Assembly: GCA_033725935.1 (NCBI GenBank)
Contig: MU867072.1
Coordinates: 372,001 to 436,000 of the forward strand
Origin: Cladorrhinum sp. PSN259
Taxonomy: Eukaryota; Ascomycota; Sordariomycetes; Sordariales; Podosporaceae
Direction: 5' to 3'
Length of the DNA stretch: 64,000 nucleotides
Under the pieces are notes generated by a model. The model was not told where the DNA came from, did not search any database, and saw only the letters and a program-made list of their open reading frames with translations. Positions within the stretch are counted from its first letter, which is position 1. Each line of letters opens with the position of its first letter. Shown here piece by piece: positions 9,791-20,230 of the stretch. A program made the position numbers and the translations under genes.

Positions 9791-11992
9791 TCACTTCTTC
9801 CCTTTGCCCTTTTTCTTCCTAGCACCACTACTACTCCCCTCTGCAACCCCCACGGTTCCGTCCTCCAACTCCCCTTCATTTATCTGGCCCTCTTTCTCCA
9901 TCTCACGCAGCTTCTCCTGGCCGCTGATGAACATTGTCAAATCTCTATTGGTATCCTTGAGGTCCTCATTCTCCAGCCTCAGCTGTTCCATCGTCTTGAC
10001 CAGACCCTCATTCTCCTTCTTGAGGTGCTCGATCCGCTCCATCAACCCCGCAGTGACCTGCTTTTCCTCTTGTAATGACTTGCTCAGGTTCCTTGCTAGC
10101 TCCGTAGATTTGATCGCGCGGTTCTTCTCCCTGGCCAGCTCGCGCTCCAAAGCCGGAACCGTTTCCTCCTTGAGCACGCGGTGATCCTCTCGAAGCTCGC
10201 CAAGCTCCTTGAGCGCAGCCTGAGCCTGAGCAGAAGCAGACTCGGCAGCGGAGGCAGCTTTGGCAGCTTTATCTGCAGCCTTATTGACAATCTCCTCAAA
10301 GTAGGCGCGCTGGCTCTCGAGTTGACTTGTCAAAAGATGCGTGTACTCCATGCCAATATTTTCGAGCTTAGCACGCGGCACTAGATCTTCCAAAGGGGCA
10401 CCACCCGCTGCTCGCTGGCTATTGCTGTCGTTGTTACTTGGCAGTTCCATCACTTTGCCGTCTCCCTTGTCACGAATCAATCGGTGCACCCATTTATCGC
10501 TGGCGTAGTCCCAAATGGCCTGCGTTTCCAGCTCGAGGCTAAAGCTGTGCGCCGTCTCTTTCCAGTGCTGTTTTGCGTGCGCGCCCTCATATCGTCCACA
10601 TCCAACATTACCACATATCAAGCAAATCCAGAGATTATCCGGTGTATCGCAGACAGTGCAAAAATTGGACACCCCGTGACCAAACGGTCTTGAGTATGGG
10701 TTATTTGGATCATCTTGATCAGACATGGGATTCGTTGCTCGGCACACGGGGCAGCCTGTGTTCTTCCATGTCTCAAGACAAGTGCAGTGAAACACGTGCT
10801 GGCAGATGATAGTCATAATTCCAGCCGTGTCATCCATTCGCTCGAGGCACACAGGGCAGGTAGGCAGCTCAACGAGGTTCGGCGTCGGTGGAGGGAATGG
10901 CTTGAGGGAGTTAATGGTGCTCGGCGAAGCAGCCGACATGAGGTTTCCTCCCTCCGACCCTCTCCTGTTGCTATCTATCTGACCAGGGGTCTCGAACGTA
11001 ATCGATTTAATGAAAACGACGTGGCAGATCTCGGTCTGGTGCATTAAAGACGTCAGTTTTTTTCTCGTTTTCTTTCGAAAAAAAAAGGAACTCACCTCAA
11101 CACTGTCAAACGGTCTCCCGTTAAACTGCTTCCTCCAAGCCTCCGCTCTCCTCCTCTCCCGAAACTTCATCAACACCATATACCTATTCATTCTACTGGT
11201 CATCACCATCCGATAATGACTAACATCCCCCCTCCACCCTTCGCCAATAAAACCCAAGAAGTCGCTGGGCGACATATAACTCGGCACAGCCGGTACGCAC
11301 AGTATCGTCCCCTGTTCCTGTTCCTGTTCCTGTTCTCCATCTCCCTCTTGTCCCCATTCGCCCACCACGGTCCCAGAGCCATCCCCTTCCTTATACAGAT
11401 GGACAACCCCCCACCCAGCCTCTGTATTCTTCCCCTGCTCAACCAACTTGCCCTTCGTCGCACTCCCAATCCCCCCCAAATTCGGCCCCAACGGCGCAGC
11501 CGGCGTAGACACCATGTCTCTGTTGTCTCCAGTATAACTCTCAATGTTCACTCTCCCAAACCTCCAGTCCCTAACAGCCTTCTCAGCCCCAATCCCGTCC
11601 TCAACCTTCGGTAGCGGCCCCTCGTTATCCTTCTCCCTATACTCCCTTTCACTCAACCGAACCACCAAATTCCCTCCTCTCCCTTCGTCCTCCTCCCTGA
11701 TATCGTGCGACTTTCCTCTATGCTGTCCGCAATCAATGACCTTGGTCGTCAAAGGACCACTTTGCTTTCCCTGCTTCTTGTTCTGAAGACTGTTCGACGG
11801 TCGATGTTGGCGAGGTCGATGGGCAGGTAACTCGTCAAAAATGCTCGATTGCCCGGGAACGGGAATCCAAATCTCGGCTTCGTCGTGATGATGGGAGCTC
11901 GAGCTACTGCTGCTGTGCTTGTTGGTCTGGAGCGAAGTAGGATCGGGCGTCGCGTACAGCTCAAACTTCAACTGATAGTAGGAAGGCGGCAT
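9791..11992 (-). CDS. ETP1: BRAP2/Etp1-like protein: RRM-like + RING + ZnF-UBP + coiled coil
   Basis: Predicted 713 aa after removal of a 60 bp intron (11036-11095; GTGAGT donor, CTGAC branch site, CACCAG acceptor). Exons are 11096-11992 and 9791-11035. The intron is a multiple of three and stop-free, so the unspliced frame would read 733 aa. Domain order: disordered N-terminus with a QE repeat (about 225-232); a BRAP2-type RRM-like domain (about 233-330, starting ILCVPAVPSY); a RING finger (about 355-395, CPVCLERM ... CQHVFHCTCLETW ... CPVCR); a ZnF-UBP domain (about 421-500, FCTVCDTPDNLWICLICG ... GCGRYEGAHAKQHW) that in relatives binds ubiquitin C-termini; a long coiled coil (about 535-675); and a Lys-rich tail (KKKGKGKK). 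Human BRAP2 is a RING E3 ligase modulating Ras/MAPK signalling, and yeast Etp1 is linked to ethanol tolerance; E3 activity here is inference. Confidence 0.92.
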   Translation of the reverse strand: MPPSYYQLKFELYATPDPTSLQTNKHSSSSSSSHHHDEAEIWIPVPGQSSIFDELPAHRPRQHRPSNSLQNKKQGKQSGPLTTKVIDCGQHRGKSHDIREEDEGRGGNLVVRLSEREYREKDNEGPLPKVEDGIGAEKAVRDWRFGRVNIESYTGDNRDMVSTPAAPLGPNLGGIGSATKGKLVEQGKNTEAGWGVVHLYKEGDGSGTVVGEWGQEGDGEQEQEQEQGTILCVPAVPSYMSPSDFLGFIGEGWRGDVSHYRMVMTSRMNRYMVLMKFRERRRAEAWRKQFNGRPFDSVEVSSFFFRKKTRKKLTSLMHQTEICHVVFIKSITFETPGQIDSNRRGSEGGNLMSAASPSTINSLKPFPPPTPNLVELPTCPVCLERMDDTAGIMTIICQHVFHCTCLETWKNTGCPVCRATNPMSDQDDPNNPYSRPFGHGVSNFCTVCDTPDNLWICLICGNVGCGRYEGAHAKQHWKETAHSFSLELETQAIWDYASDKWVHRLIRDKGDGKVMELPSNNDSNSQRAAGGAPLEDLVPRAKLENIGMEYTHLLTSQLESQRAYFEEIVNKAADKAAKAASAAESASAQAQAALKELGELREDHRVLKEETVPALERELAREKNRAIKSTELARNLSKSLQEEKQVTAGLMERIEHLKKENEGLVKTMEQLRLENEDLKDTNRDLTMFISGQEKLREMEKEGQINEGELEDGTVGVAEGSSSGARKKKGKGKK
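11311..11337. repeat. TTCCTG hexamer repeat inside BRAP2-like coding sequence
   Basis: About four tandem TGTTCC/TTCCTG units on the plus strand encode an alternating Gln-Glu run on the minus strand, in the disordered region before the RRM-like domain. Such a run is prone to length change. Confidence 0.8.
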
Positions 11993-12646
11993 AGCCTCGA
12001 CCGACCCAAGGCCGGAAGGTATGCCTGTAAGTCTCTTGCCGCCTTCTCGTGACTTTAGTACGGTTTGTTCGGTGCAGGCCCCGATGACGGACGCTGCTCC
12101 GGCTTTGAACTATGCGCGAGACGGTGAAAACGTTAGGATGACGATTCAAAGAAGATTACCAATTGTAGCGAATGAAAATTAACGTGCCAAAAGTGAGCGA
12201 GCAAGTCAAGGTGGTAATAAAGTCTCAGCTTCTCTCAGCTTAAAACCGCTCCGAACAAACATGGTGGATCGTTGGCTGTCTTTCGAGCAGTTTCTACGTC
12301 CTTATTTTCGTAGGATGACAGGAAGTCTCGCAAACGAGTTTTGCGGGTGCCACGGCACACCCACCCCACTAAATCCACACTTGACTGCAAACGGCTCAGC
12401 ACCCCGCCTGCTGTAAAGCTTATATCTAAGTGTTACTGAATCGACATATTCGGGCAGTCCGGGCATGTATCACAAGAATCAAACAAGGAATCAAAAGGTG
12501 GACATCAAATAAGACTCAATTCTGGCATCGTCATTGTTAGACGTGCGATGTCTTGATAATTACTGGAAATCCCAAAAGTCATCCACTGGTTGCCATTGAG
12601 CTACCCATCCCATAACGCTGACCGCCACCCAGAAAACAAATCCGCT
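11993..12646. other. Intergenic, promoter side of BRAP2-like and 3' side of polyubiquitin
   Basis: About 650 bp between two minus-strand genes. No gene is supported. The right part (about 12420-12646) is the expected polyubiquitin 3' UTR region, and the left part the BRAP2-like 5' leader. Confidence 0.55.
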
Positions 12647-13666
12647 TTACTGACCACCACGAAGGCGGAGCACCAAGTGAAGGGTGCTCTCCTTCTGGAT
12701 ATTGTAGTCAGATAAAGTCCGCCCATCTTCCAACTGCTTACCAGCGAAGATCAAACGCTGTTGATCAGGAGGAATGCCCTCCTTATCTTGGATCTTCGCC
12801 TTCACGTTATCAATCGTATCGGAAGATTCGACCTCGAGGGTGATCGTCTTTCCCGTAAGAGTCTTGACGAAGATCTGCATACCACCACGGAGACGGAGAA
12901 CCAAGTGAAGAGTGCTCTCCTTCTGAATATTGTAGTCGGACAGAGTCCGGCCGTCTTCCAACTGCTTGCCCGCGAAAATGAGGCGTTGCTGATCGGGTGG
13001 GATGCCCTCCTTATCCTGAATCTTTGCCTTCACATTGTCAATGGTGTCTGAGGACTCCACTTCCAAAGTGATGGTCTTGCCGGTAAGAGTCTTGACGAAA
13101 ATCTGCATACCACCACGGAGACGAAGGACAAGGTGGAGAGTAGACTCCTTCTGAATATTGTAGTCGGAGAGAGTGCGACCGTCCTCGAGTTGCTTGCCGG
13201 CGAAGATAAGACGCTGCTGGTCGGGTGGGATACCCTCCTTGTCTTGGATCTTTGCCTTGACGTTGTCGATGGTGTCGGAAGACTCCACCTCAAGGGTGAT
13301 GGTCTTGCCGGTCAAGGTCTTGACGAAGATTTGCATACCGCCACGAAGACGGAGGACGAGGTGGAGGGTTGACTCCTTCTGGATGTTGTAATCCGAGAGG
13401 GTGCGGCCATCCTCAAGTTGCTTGCCGGCGAAAATCAGGCGCTGCTGATCAGGAGGAATGCCCTCCTTGTCCTGGATCTTGGCCTTGACATTGTCGATGG
13501 TATCCGACGACTCGACCTCGAGAGTGATGGTCTTGCCAGTGACTGTTGCGAGAAGATGTTAGAATTCTGTTGCTTTGCGGTGTGCTTGATAAAAGATTGC
13601 TGTCGTTGGAGATAAAGATAGCGACCGCGGAGGGATCAACTTACGAGTCTTGACGAAGATCTGCAT
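12647..13666 (-). CDS. ubi: Polyubiquitin, four tandem ubiquitin units plus terminal Gln
   Basis: A precursor of free ubiquitin, the 76-residue protein modifier, cleaved by deubiquitinases after each Gly76. Exon 1 is only 22 nt (13645-13666, MQIFVKT plus one base); intron 13543-13644 (102 bp, GTAAGT donor, CAACAG acceptor) splits the Leu8 codon; exon 2 is 12647-13542. The join gives 305 aa, exactly 4 x 76 + 1. Units are 1: exon 1 plus 13337-13542; 2: 13109-13336; 3: 12881-13108; 4: 12653-12880; then Gln and stop. The extra residue blocks premature use of the last unit until it is trimmed, as in other polyubiquitins. The units are identical in protein but carry synonymous differences. Each has the fungal variant SSDTIDNVKAKIQDKEG and all seven lysines. 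Such genes are usually strongly and stress-inducibly expressed. Confidence 0.98.
12653..13542 (-). repeat. Tandem 228 bp ubiquitin-coding repeats
   Basis: Head-to-tail array of 228 bp units encoding identical ubiquitin moieties; the first unit is interrupted after its 22nd nucleotide by the intron. Units differ at many third codon positions, so the array has not been fully homogenised at DNA level. Confidence 0.97.
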
Positions 13667-16600
13667 CTTGGCGGGCGTTCTTTGTGTTCTTGATGATGCT
13701 GTGGTATGTGTAGAATAGATAGTGGTCTCGCGGAAGGGTGCTTTGATAGCGAGGTGGGAACTCAGGAAGATGTTGATGGAAGAAAGGGTTGTGCGGGAAA
13801 CTGGGAGGCGGCAAGAATTAAATAGATGACCAGGAAGGAGAGGACCGGAGCACTGGCAGGCTGCAGTACTGCTGTTCCAAGGCGGGGTGGCTGAGTGATT
13901 GTGTCAGCCAGAGCAATGGCCAGAAAGAGGCCCAAGCAGGGGCAGGGAAGAGCCGGGAAGGCACCAGAACGGGCCAGTAAGGCGACTGGCCGATGTGGGG
14001 CTAATAGATAGTCCGATAACTCCCAGCCTCACTGTATGCGTTGACTCTTGCCACAACAAGCGCTGAATAACTGCAGTCTTTGGATCATAGAGTACCTTCC
14101 TCATTCTCTATCGTTCTTTTTACGGTCTATTTGTCTCAGGAATGAATCTCTCTTGACGCAGGTCTTCACTCTTCAGATGTTGGCTCAGGGTCTCGAACGA
14201 AGCTCATGCCTTGCCAAGATCCAACCCCTGCTTCGGCCTTCCCCCGCACTCGTCGATAAGCCACTTGCAGGGGCCTTGTGACGTGGACGGTGAGGACAAC
14301 TGCGCAAACGGTCGAGCAGCACACCTGAAATCGTCATGATATCCAACCATGACATCCAGTTACAGCAAAGTCAACTTTGCAGGAACTTGGTTATCACTTC
14401 TTCTAATATAATACTAAACATGTAAGATTATCCAGCAGTTGCAGACTCGGATCTGCTAGCAAACTCAATTGGAGTGTGTTCCTTCCTCTGATGATATGTG
14501 GTTTGGCGGTCAGCTGAGGCCGAACCCAAACCTGTCCGAGAGAAGCGAAGCGGGGCGGCAAACTTGGTCAGCCAGCCCAGAACGGGATGGTCTCATTGAG
14601 CAAATCGCTTTGTCCGGATCTTGATGCGTGTTTCAAAAGGCTCCTTCGAGAGATATTTTGCCTCTTAAACATTAACTCTTTCAATTTTAGACTTTAGAGC
14701 CAGACTGCGAATGGCTCGGCATTCCCGGTCCCGGTTCTCAGTTTCCGGCGGTGTCATCCGGGCGTCTCCACTGCTTCCAAACGTCCTGCACTCAACTAGG
14801 AGAAGGACTTCTGAAGGCCAAACTTAACAATGTCGTCTAGACAGCTCAACCAAAGATGACCAAATGCTATTATGGTGTTACAGGCTTGATAGGTGTTGCT
14901 TGAAACGCCCGATGGGTCTGTGCATCAAGTTGTCTTTAAATGGAACCATTTCATACACTCTCATCGCCAAAGCCTAGATGGCGCGATCGACGTCATCATC
15001 TACCTTCCCTGGCTCCATTCTTTCTCAAGACCCACCATGAACCTGCAGTGATTGACAGGGGTCGCCGAGACCCTCCAATCCACCTCTCATCATCGGGCAG
15101 AAATAAATTGTTTAAGACAAGCCATGATGATGAATCAACCAAAGCATGAGCATAGATCGATCTATCTCCTCTATTCACCACGTGGATTTAGTTATGAGAT
15201 GTATACGGAGTACCGTGTTTGGCTAACAACTGTCCAGATATCCTTCTCGTTCACTCTCATAAACTTCAATGCACATTGGCTAGATTATCACTCGTTGCCG
15301 GCACCAAAGCAAGTAAACGTGTTCATGATTCTGGGCATGAGCTACGAATACAGACATGCAAAAAATAGCAAGCAAAATAAACTAGAGAGTCTTTGGTCAT
15401 AGTTTAATGCAGCCATAATTAGAAGCCCTTACCCTGTTGACGATTTTGCTCACAAAGATCAGGAATCCAGTAGGCTAAATCAGGAGCTAACACTGCCTTG
15501 ACGGGAGTTGAATAGAAGTAAGGCTTGGTTCAAAACGAGGAGAAAACGCAAGCCAAACAGAGACATATATCATAGGTTCAACCCTTCCCGGTATCAGCAC
15601 AGTCGCACCCAGTTCACTCCTACTCACGTCTAAAACGGACATTGCGATCTCCCTTGTGCAGAACAGAACATCTGCGAGTAATCATCCTCAACCACCAAAT
15701 GCGGGGTGACTGAGTGATGGCAATTATTTGTCCCACTTAAATCAGCTCCGAAGTGATGTATCACAAATCTCACTCATGCTAACTTACACTGTGTTGTATA
15801 CGTCCCCCAAAGAATACCCCGTGATAAATGCCGAACCATAAATTCGTAAACCGCCGCAGCCACACATTTGTTACCCTCATCCAGACGCCATTGGGAAATC
15901 CAGGCTTACTGATCTGCGAACCACTGCTACACACATTCATGTGTTCCCAAAGAGGGACCGAGAAAGTCAAAGTCCCTTCGGAAGGATTTTAGATAGGAAC
16001 CGACCCCCCTTTCTACCGCGCCATCAATCCCACCGTAGTAGGTATCCCACTGTGTGTGATGATCTGACTTGCCCACACCGTGTTTCTCTTTCCCCCCCTT
16101 CCATTCACTACACATTCGGACTCACCAAGTCGATAATGGTTCACCAAACAAAAAGCAGACGATTACTGGATACAGCATATAAGACACATACATGTATGCG
16201 CAGCATCAATCACACTCAACAGACAGATCGTCCGAATAGAAGAAGAAGAAGAAACAAACTCCATGCAATGATCATCAATCAGTCACATTGTATGCGTGCG
16301 CCATGTGATTAGTGAGACACGCATGCTGCTATTGCCAAAAACTATCATCAAATCCCCCCCAAAAAAAATTTAAAAAAATTGGCACGTCAATCCATACGGA
16401 TATTGTATATCCTTTCCTTTTTCCGCTCTACGTAGGTACCCATAACACCACCTGGAACATCCCGTCACCACGCAGCACACAGCCAAATCAAGTCATCACG
16501 ATAATCATCACATCCGACAAACACCAATATAACATACTCCAAAAACGATCGTCAATTCAAAAATTACATCCACCCACTCAAAGAAAGTAACTACCATAGT

Positions 16601-17584
16601 AAACCTCATTCCTTCCTCCTCCTCCTCCTCCCTTCCGCGACTCCCATCTCAATCCCATCCCATCGCATCCCAAATCTGATCTTCCTCTTCCCCCTTGAAA
16701 CCACTCAACCACCATCACACTCCATTCGCCTGTCTCATCAACTTCCTATGCCTCTTCCCTAAAACCACTCCCTGCCGGAGAAAACGAAAGCACGAGTCGT
16801 TTAATCATAAAAAAACCAAATCCCGTTGAGGGGGTTGTAGATAATCTTCAGTCATTTTATCGTCGTTGGCGTAAATCGTTGCATGCGTGTGCAATGTACA
16901 TGTATCAGACAAAAGCCCATCCATATACATCTTTCCCTCTCTAGAAACTTGTCTTGTCTTTCGAAAATAAAAGGAATGAAAGCCTCAGAAAAACGATCCG
17001 AGTGAAAGGGTGAACATTAAAAACAAGAGCACAATGTAACAATAAAAGAATTAAGAAAAAAAAGACTCATATTTCTCCATTTTTAGCTCTTGCGTTTCTT
17101 CTGCTTCTTCGTGATTCAATGCAATTCACATCCCTTGCTTCTTTCAGGCGCAGCAGTACCTGCTTCCCCTGTCCTTCCCAACCCAACCTCTCATTTCATG
17201 AAAAAAAATAACTAGTAGATAATATAGTGGGTGTTGGTTTTTAAAAAAACGTTTCAGTCATTTCCGTTAAAATAACAACCATTTGATCGCCATGAATAAT
17301 GCGTTTTTCGTTTGCTTGTGTCGTCAAGGCTAGACTTCGTCTAAAGAGTGTTGTGAAGAAAGCTTCCGTAAAGATCGTAATCGTTTATCCCATCCATCGC
17401 ATCAATCGCATCATGAACTTGGGTGTAACAGGCAAAATGGAGAAGACAAAAAAGCAAACTTGGAAAAAGAAAAACAAAAACGCCGTCGCTCAGTACTATG
17501 AAACCCCGTCAATGACCAGAAAGCAAAAACGCAAAGAGAAGGAAACCATGAAGATCAACAAGGTCGGCAAAGACGCAACGGGAA
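13667..17584. other. 3.9 kb intergenic region between polyubiquitin and Zn2Cys6 regulator
   Basis: No gene supported. The left ~300 bp should be the polyubiquitin promoter and leader. From about 15400 rightward the DNA becomes AT-rich with homopolymer runs (for example C8-A9-T3-A7 near 16355-16380) and a (TCC)n run at about 16615-16630, typical of 3' flank. An ORF at 17299-17601 (plus) is Lys-rich low complexity, antisense to the regulator's 3' UTR, and is not credited. Confidence 0.55.
13818..13824 (-). promoter_or_regulatory. ubi: TATA-like element upstream of polyubiquitin
   Basis: The minus-strand word TATTTAA lies about 150 bp upstream of the polyubiquitin ATG, a plausible distance for a TATA box of a highly expressed fungal gene. 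Position and motif only; no convincing heat-shock element array was found beside it. Confidence 0.3.
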
Positions 17585-20230
17585 TTAGTTCGCGCGAATG
17601 ACCAGCTTCGAGAGAAGCTTGTTTGATAATGAATCGAAGTCATAACGGTCGAACTTGGATTCGGTGCGCGTTCTTAAATAAGCCTCTGCGAGAGATAGGT
17701 TAGATCATGTACTCAATTCGATACTTTGACAAGATAATCACTCACCATGCTTGATAACATGTTGTCGTACTTCGGTCATGGCCTCACAGACAGCAGGGTT
17801 ATTGTTGAGTAGCTGGCCATGTCTCCGGGTATCCCACTCCGTAAACGAAGGAAGCTTCTGGGAAATGGCGTGGAAGAGACCAACAATGACACCAACGGGA
17901 ACGGTCTCCATATCGGTGCAGAACTTCTCGACGGCGACTGGATCCGGCACACGATAATGGCAGTCGAACTGGATCTCTTCCCAAACGGCAAGGAGAATCG
18001 AGGCGAGCATGAAGATGGTAGGCCAATTCTTCAGGCGCTCTCCGCTGTAGACACTCGAGTAGAGAGCAGACAGTTCCTCCAAAATGTCCTTCTGCAGCTC
18101 GCGCCACATGTCGGCCATGGCACACTTGATCTGGAAATTGATCATGACAGGGGCGACGACCTTGCCGTAGTACTTGGAGTCCTCATCGTCGATTTGTCCC
18201 TCCAACGGCACCTCGCTTGGGGGCTGTTCGATCATGGTAATATGGAGGGTGAGGTTGTAGGCAACCACAAGCTTGAGGGCCTTACGGATGACTGGTGACT
18301 TCTCCTTGGTGTAGTAGCGGTAGGCAGTCTTGAAGATCTCAGTGATAAACGGCGTGCCCTCAAAATGATCATCAATAAATCGCTCGAAACCCTCGTCGAT
18401 GTGCTTATCGAGGTACTCGGAGAGGGCTTCCATCTGAATGCCTTCTTGGCCAACGTCGAGGCGCTCAGTGCGAATATCAAATTCGATGGGCTCCTGATCT
18501 TGAAGAGTCGACTCAACCCAGTCAAGTTGGAAGCAGCTGTCATCGGCCACGTAGACCTCCCGGACCATAACCGGAAGAGCAAATCCGTAGCCGTGCGTGA
18601 TCCACATCAGAGTCTCTTTCTGCGCAAAACCCTTGACATTGAACACAGACATTCCACGGCCAAGATGACGCTCATAATCAGCCTTCCAGTCTTTCATGAA
18701 ATATCCAATATCCTTAATGTCAATGCGCGTGCAAGGAACCTGCCACAAACGAGCGTGCGAGGGCTGGCAACCACCGCAAGGCTCGCCCTTGTCGCATGTC
18801 TTCTTGAGGAACTTGCAACGCAAGCAAGCGCGGAGCTTCCTGATCTCACTAGCCTGCTTACGTTGTTCCGGAAGAAGCGGGCCACGTCGTCGACCCACCT
18901 TCTTCTCGCCAGTCCCATCCTTCTTCCCTGTCGACGTTCTCCGAATAACTGGCTTTGTGGCCTTGGCGATAGGGCTCTTGCGAGTGCCAGAGTTTCTTCT
19001 TGCAGGAGGTGAGGTGGAACCAGCGCCAGAGCCGGACCCACTGGCCACCGGTCTGTTCGTTGTCGCAACGGTCTTGATTGGCACAGGAGCAACGGCAGCT
19101 GAAGGGCTGACAACAAGTTCCGTTGATGTACTCGGCTGGTGTTGGTGATGGTGGTGATGGTCACCAGGCGAGCAGTGCCGATGGTTATGTCGGTGCTCTA
19201 CGTAGCTGTCGGAGCTAGGCGAATATGGTGATCCATACGAGGGGAATGATACTTCCTCGTAGCTTCCAAAACTATCTGAAATTGATGAAGAACCAGACTC
19301 ACTGCGCAAATGAAGTGTCTGGCTTGGGTTGAAGATTGCAGTGTTGGGAGAGTGTTGGCTCTGCGAGAAGGTATCAAACGGAGGGAAAACTGAATCAACT
19401 GTGGTCCAACCATTATCGCTGCCGGAACCTAGTGACAAGACTTCCAAGTAAGTGTTTGTGGGTGAATGGCTCCCGATACTCCTATTGACACGAGGCAGAC
19501 TATCTGTTGGGAAATTGATCGGCTCGAAGTCTTGCCAGTTTGCCAAGCCAGCCCCCCAATGCATCGCGTGAGAACCGTCGTCGACTGGTGAGAGAGTGCC
19601 GAAAGCTGGCTCGAGTTGCAGTCCAGGCTGTAGTCCCGCCTGCATTCCAGTCTGAAGTCCAGCTTGCAACCCACTCTCGAGAGCTGCCTGCGTAGTTGCT
19701 GGGAGATAGTCAAGTGCGTTTGGCTGGAAGTTGGCGGTGAAGGGGTTGAAACTCATCAGTGCCGATTCCTGGATGAAGTGAGAGATATCAGTGGTAGGTT
19801 GCTGCTGATGTTGAAGAAGCGTCCAGTCTGGAATAAGTCCCGGGCTGTTCTGTGGGAGAGCGGCGGTCTGATATGGCGAATGCTGCTGTTGAAGAGGACT
19901 CGACATGGTGCTGCTGTGATGTGACTGATGTCCTCCTGGTGACTGGGCGCTCTGGTCATCTGGTGAAGAGGCGGTCCCGTTGGTGGAGTTGGGCGAGTGA
20001 ACCGACACGGGGCCGCTCATGGTTCCCAGGTCGAGCGGTAACCAGCCTGTTACCGGGCTCAAACTTTGGCGACTTGCCTGGGACATGGTTGTGAGGGCGG
20101 TGGAGGTGATATTTTGCGTTGGGGCTGCTGAGGACACGGCGGTATATGTGTAGCGGCCGTCGCGAGGATCGTATCCAAACTGTTCCAACACGGCGTCTCC
20201 CCCAGCGGCGGTGTTGAACTCGAAGTTCAT
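17585..20230 (-). CDS. Zn2Cys6-like transcriptional regulator, 861 aa
   Basis: Two exons: 17746-20230 and 17585-17685, across a 60 bp intron (17686-17745, GTGAGT donor, CTCTCGCAG acceptor). Splicing replaces an early stop with a 33-residue tail ending KLLSKLVIRAN. The first ~450 residues are low complexity (Ser, Gln, Pro; a His-rich run at about 355-365; repeated LQTGMQAGLQPGLQ units at about 185-200), as in activation regions. A basic patch (KKVGRRRGPLL) precedes the Cys cluster at about 471-505: CLRCKFLKKTC, DKGEPCGGC, then a last Cys after QPSHARLWQVP. The spacing C-x2-C-x6-C-x5-C-x2-C-x11-C differs from the usual final x6-8. The C-terminal half (about 510-861) is a helical region without a name I can give. 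It is probably a DNA-binding regulator; the target and biology are unknown. It faces a long upstream gap shared with farnesyltransferase beta. Confidence 0.85.

Noticed and set aside
17299..17601. 100-codon Lys-rich plus-strand ORF
   Set aside because: Antisense to the 3' UTR of the Zn2Cys6 gene, low complexity reflecting A-rich DNA.
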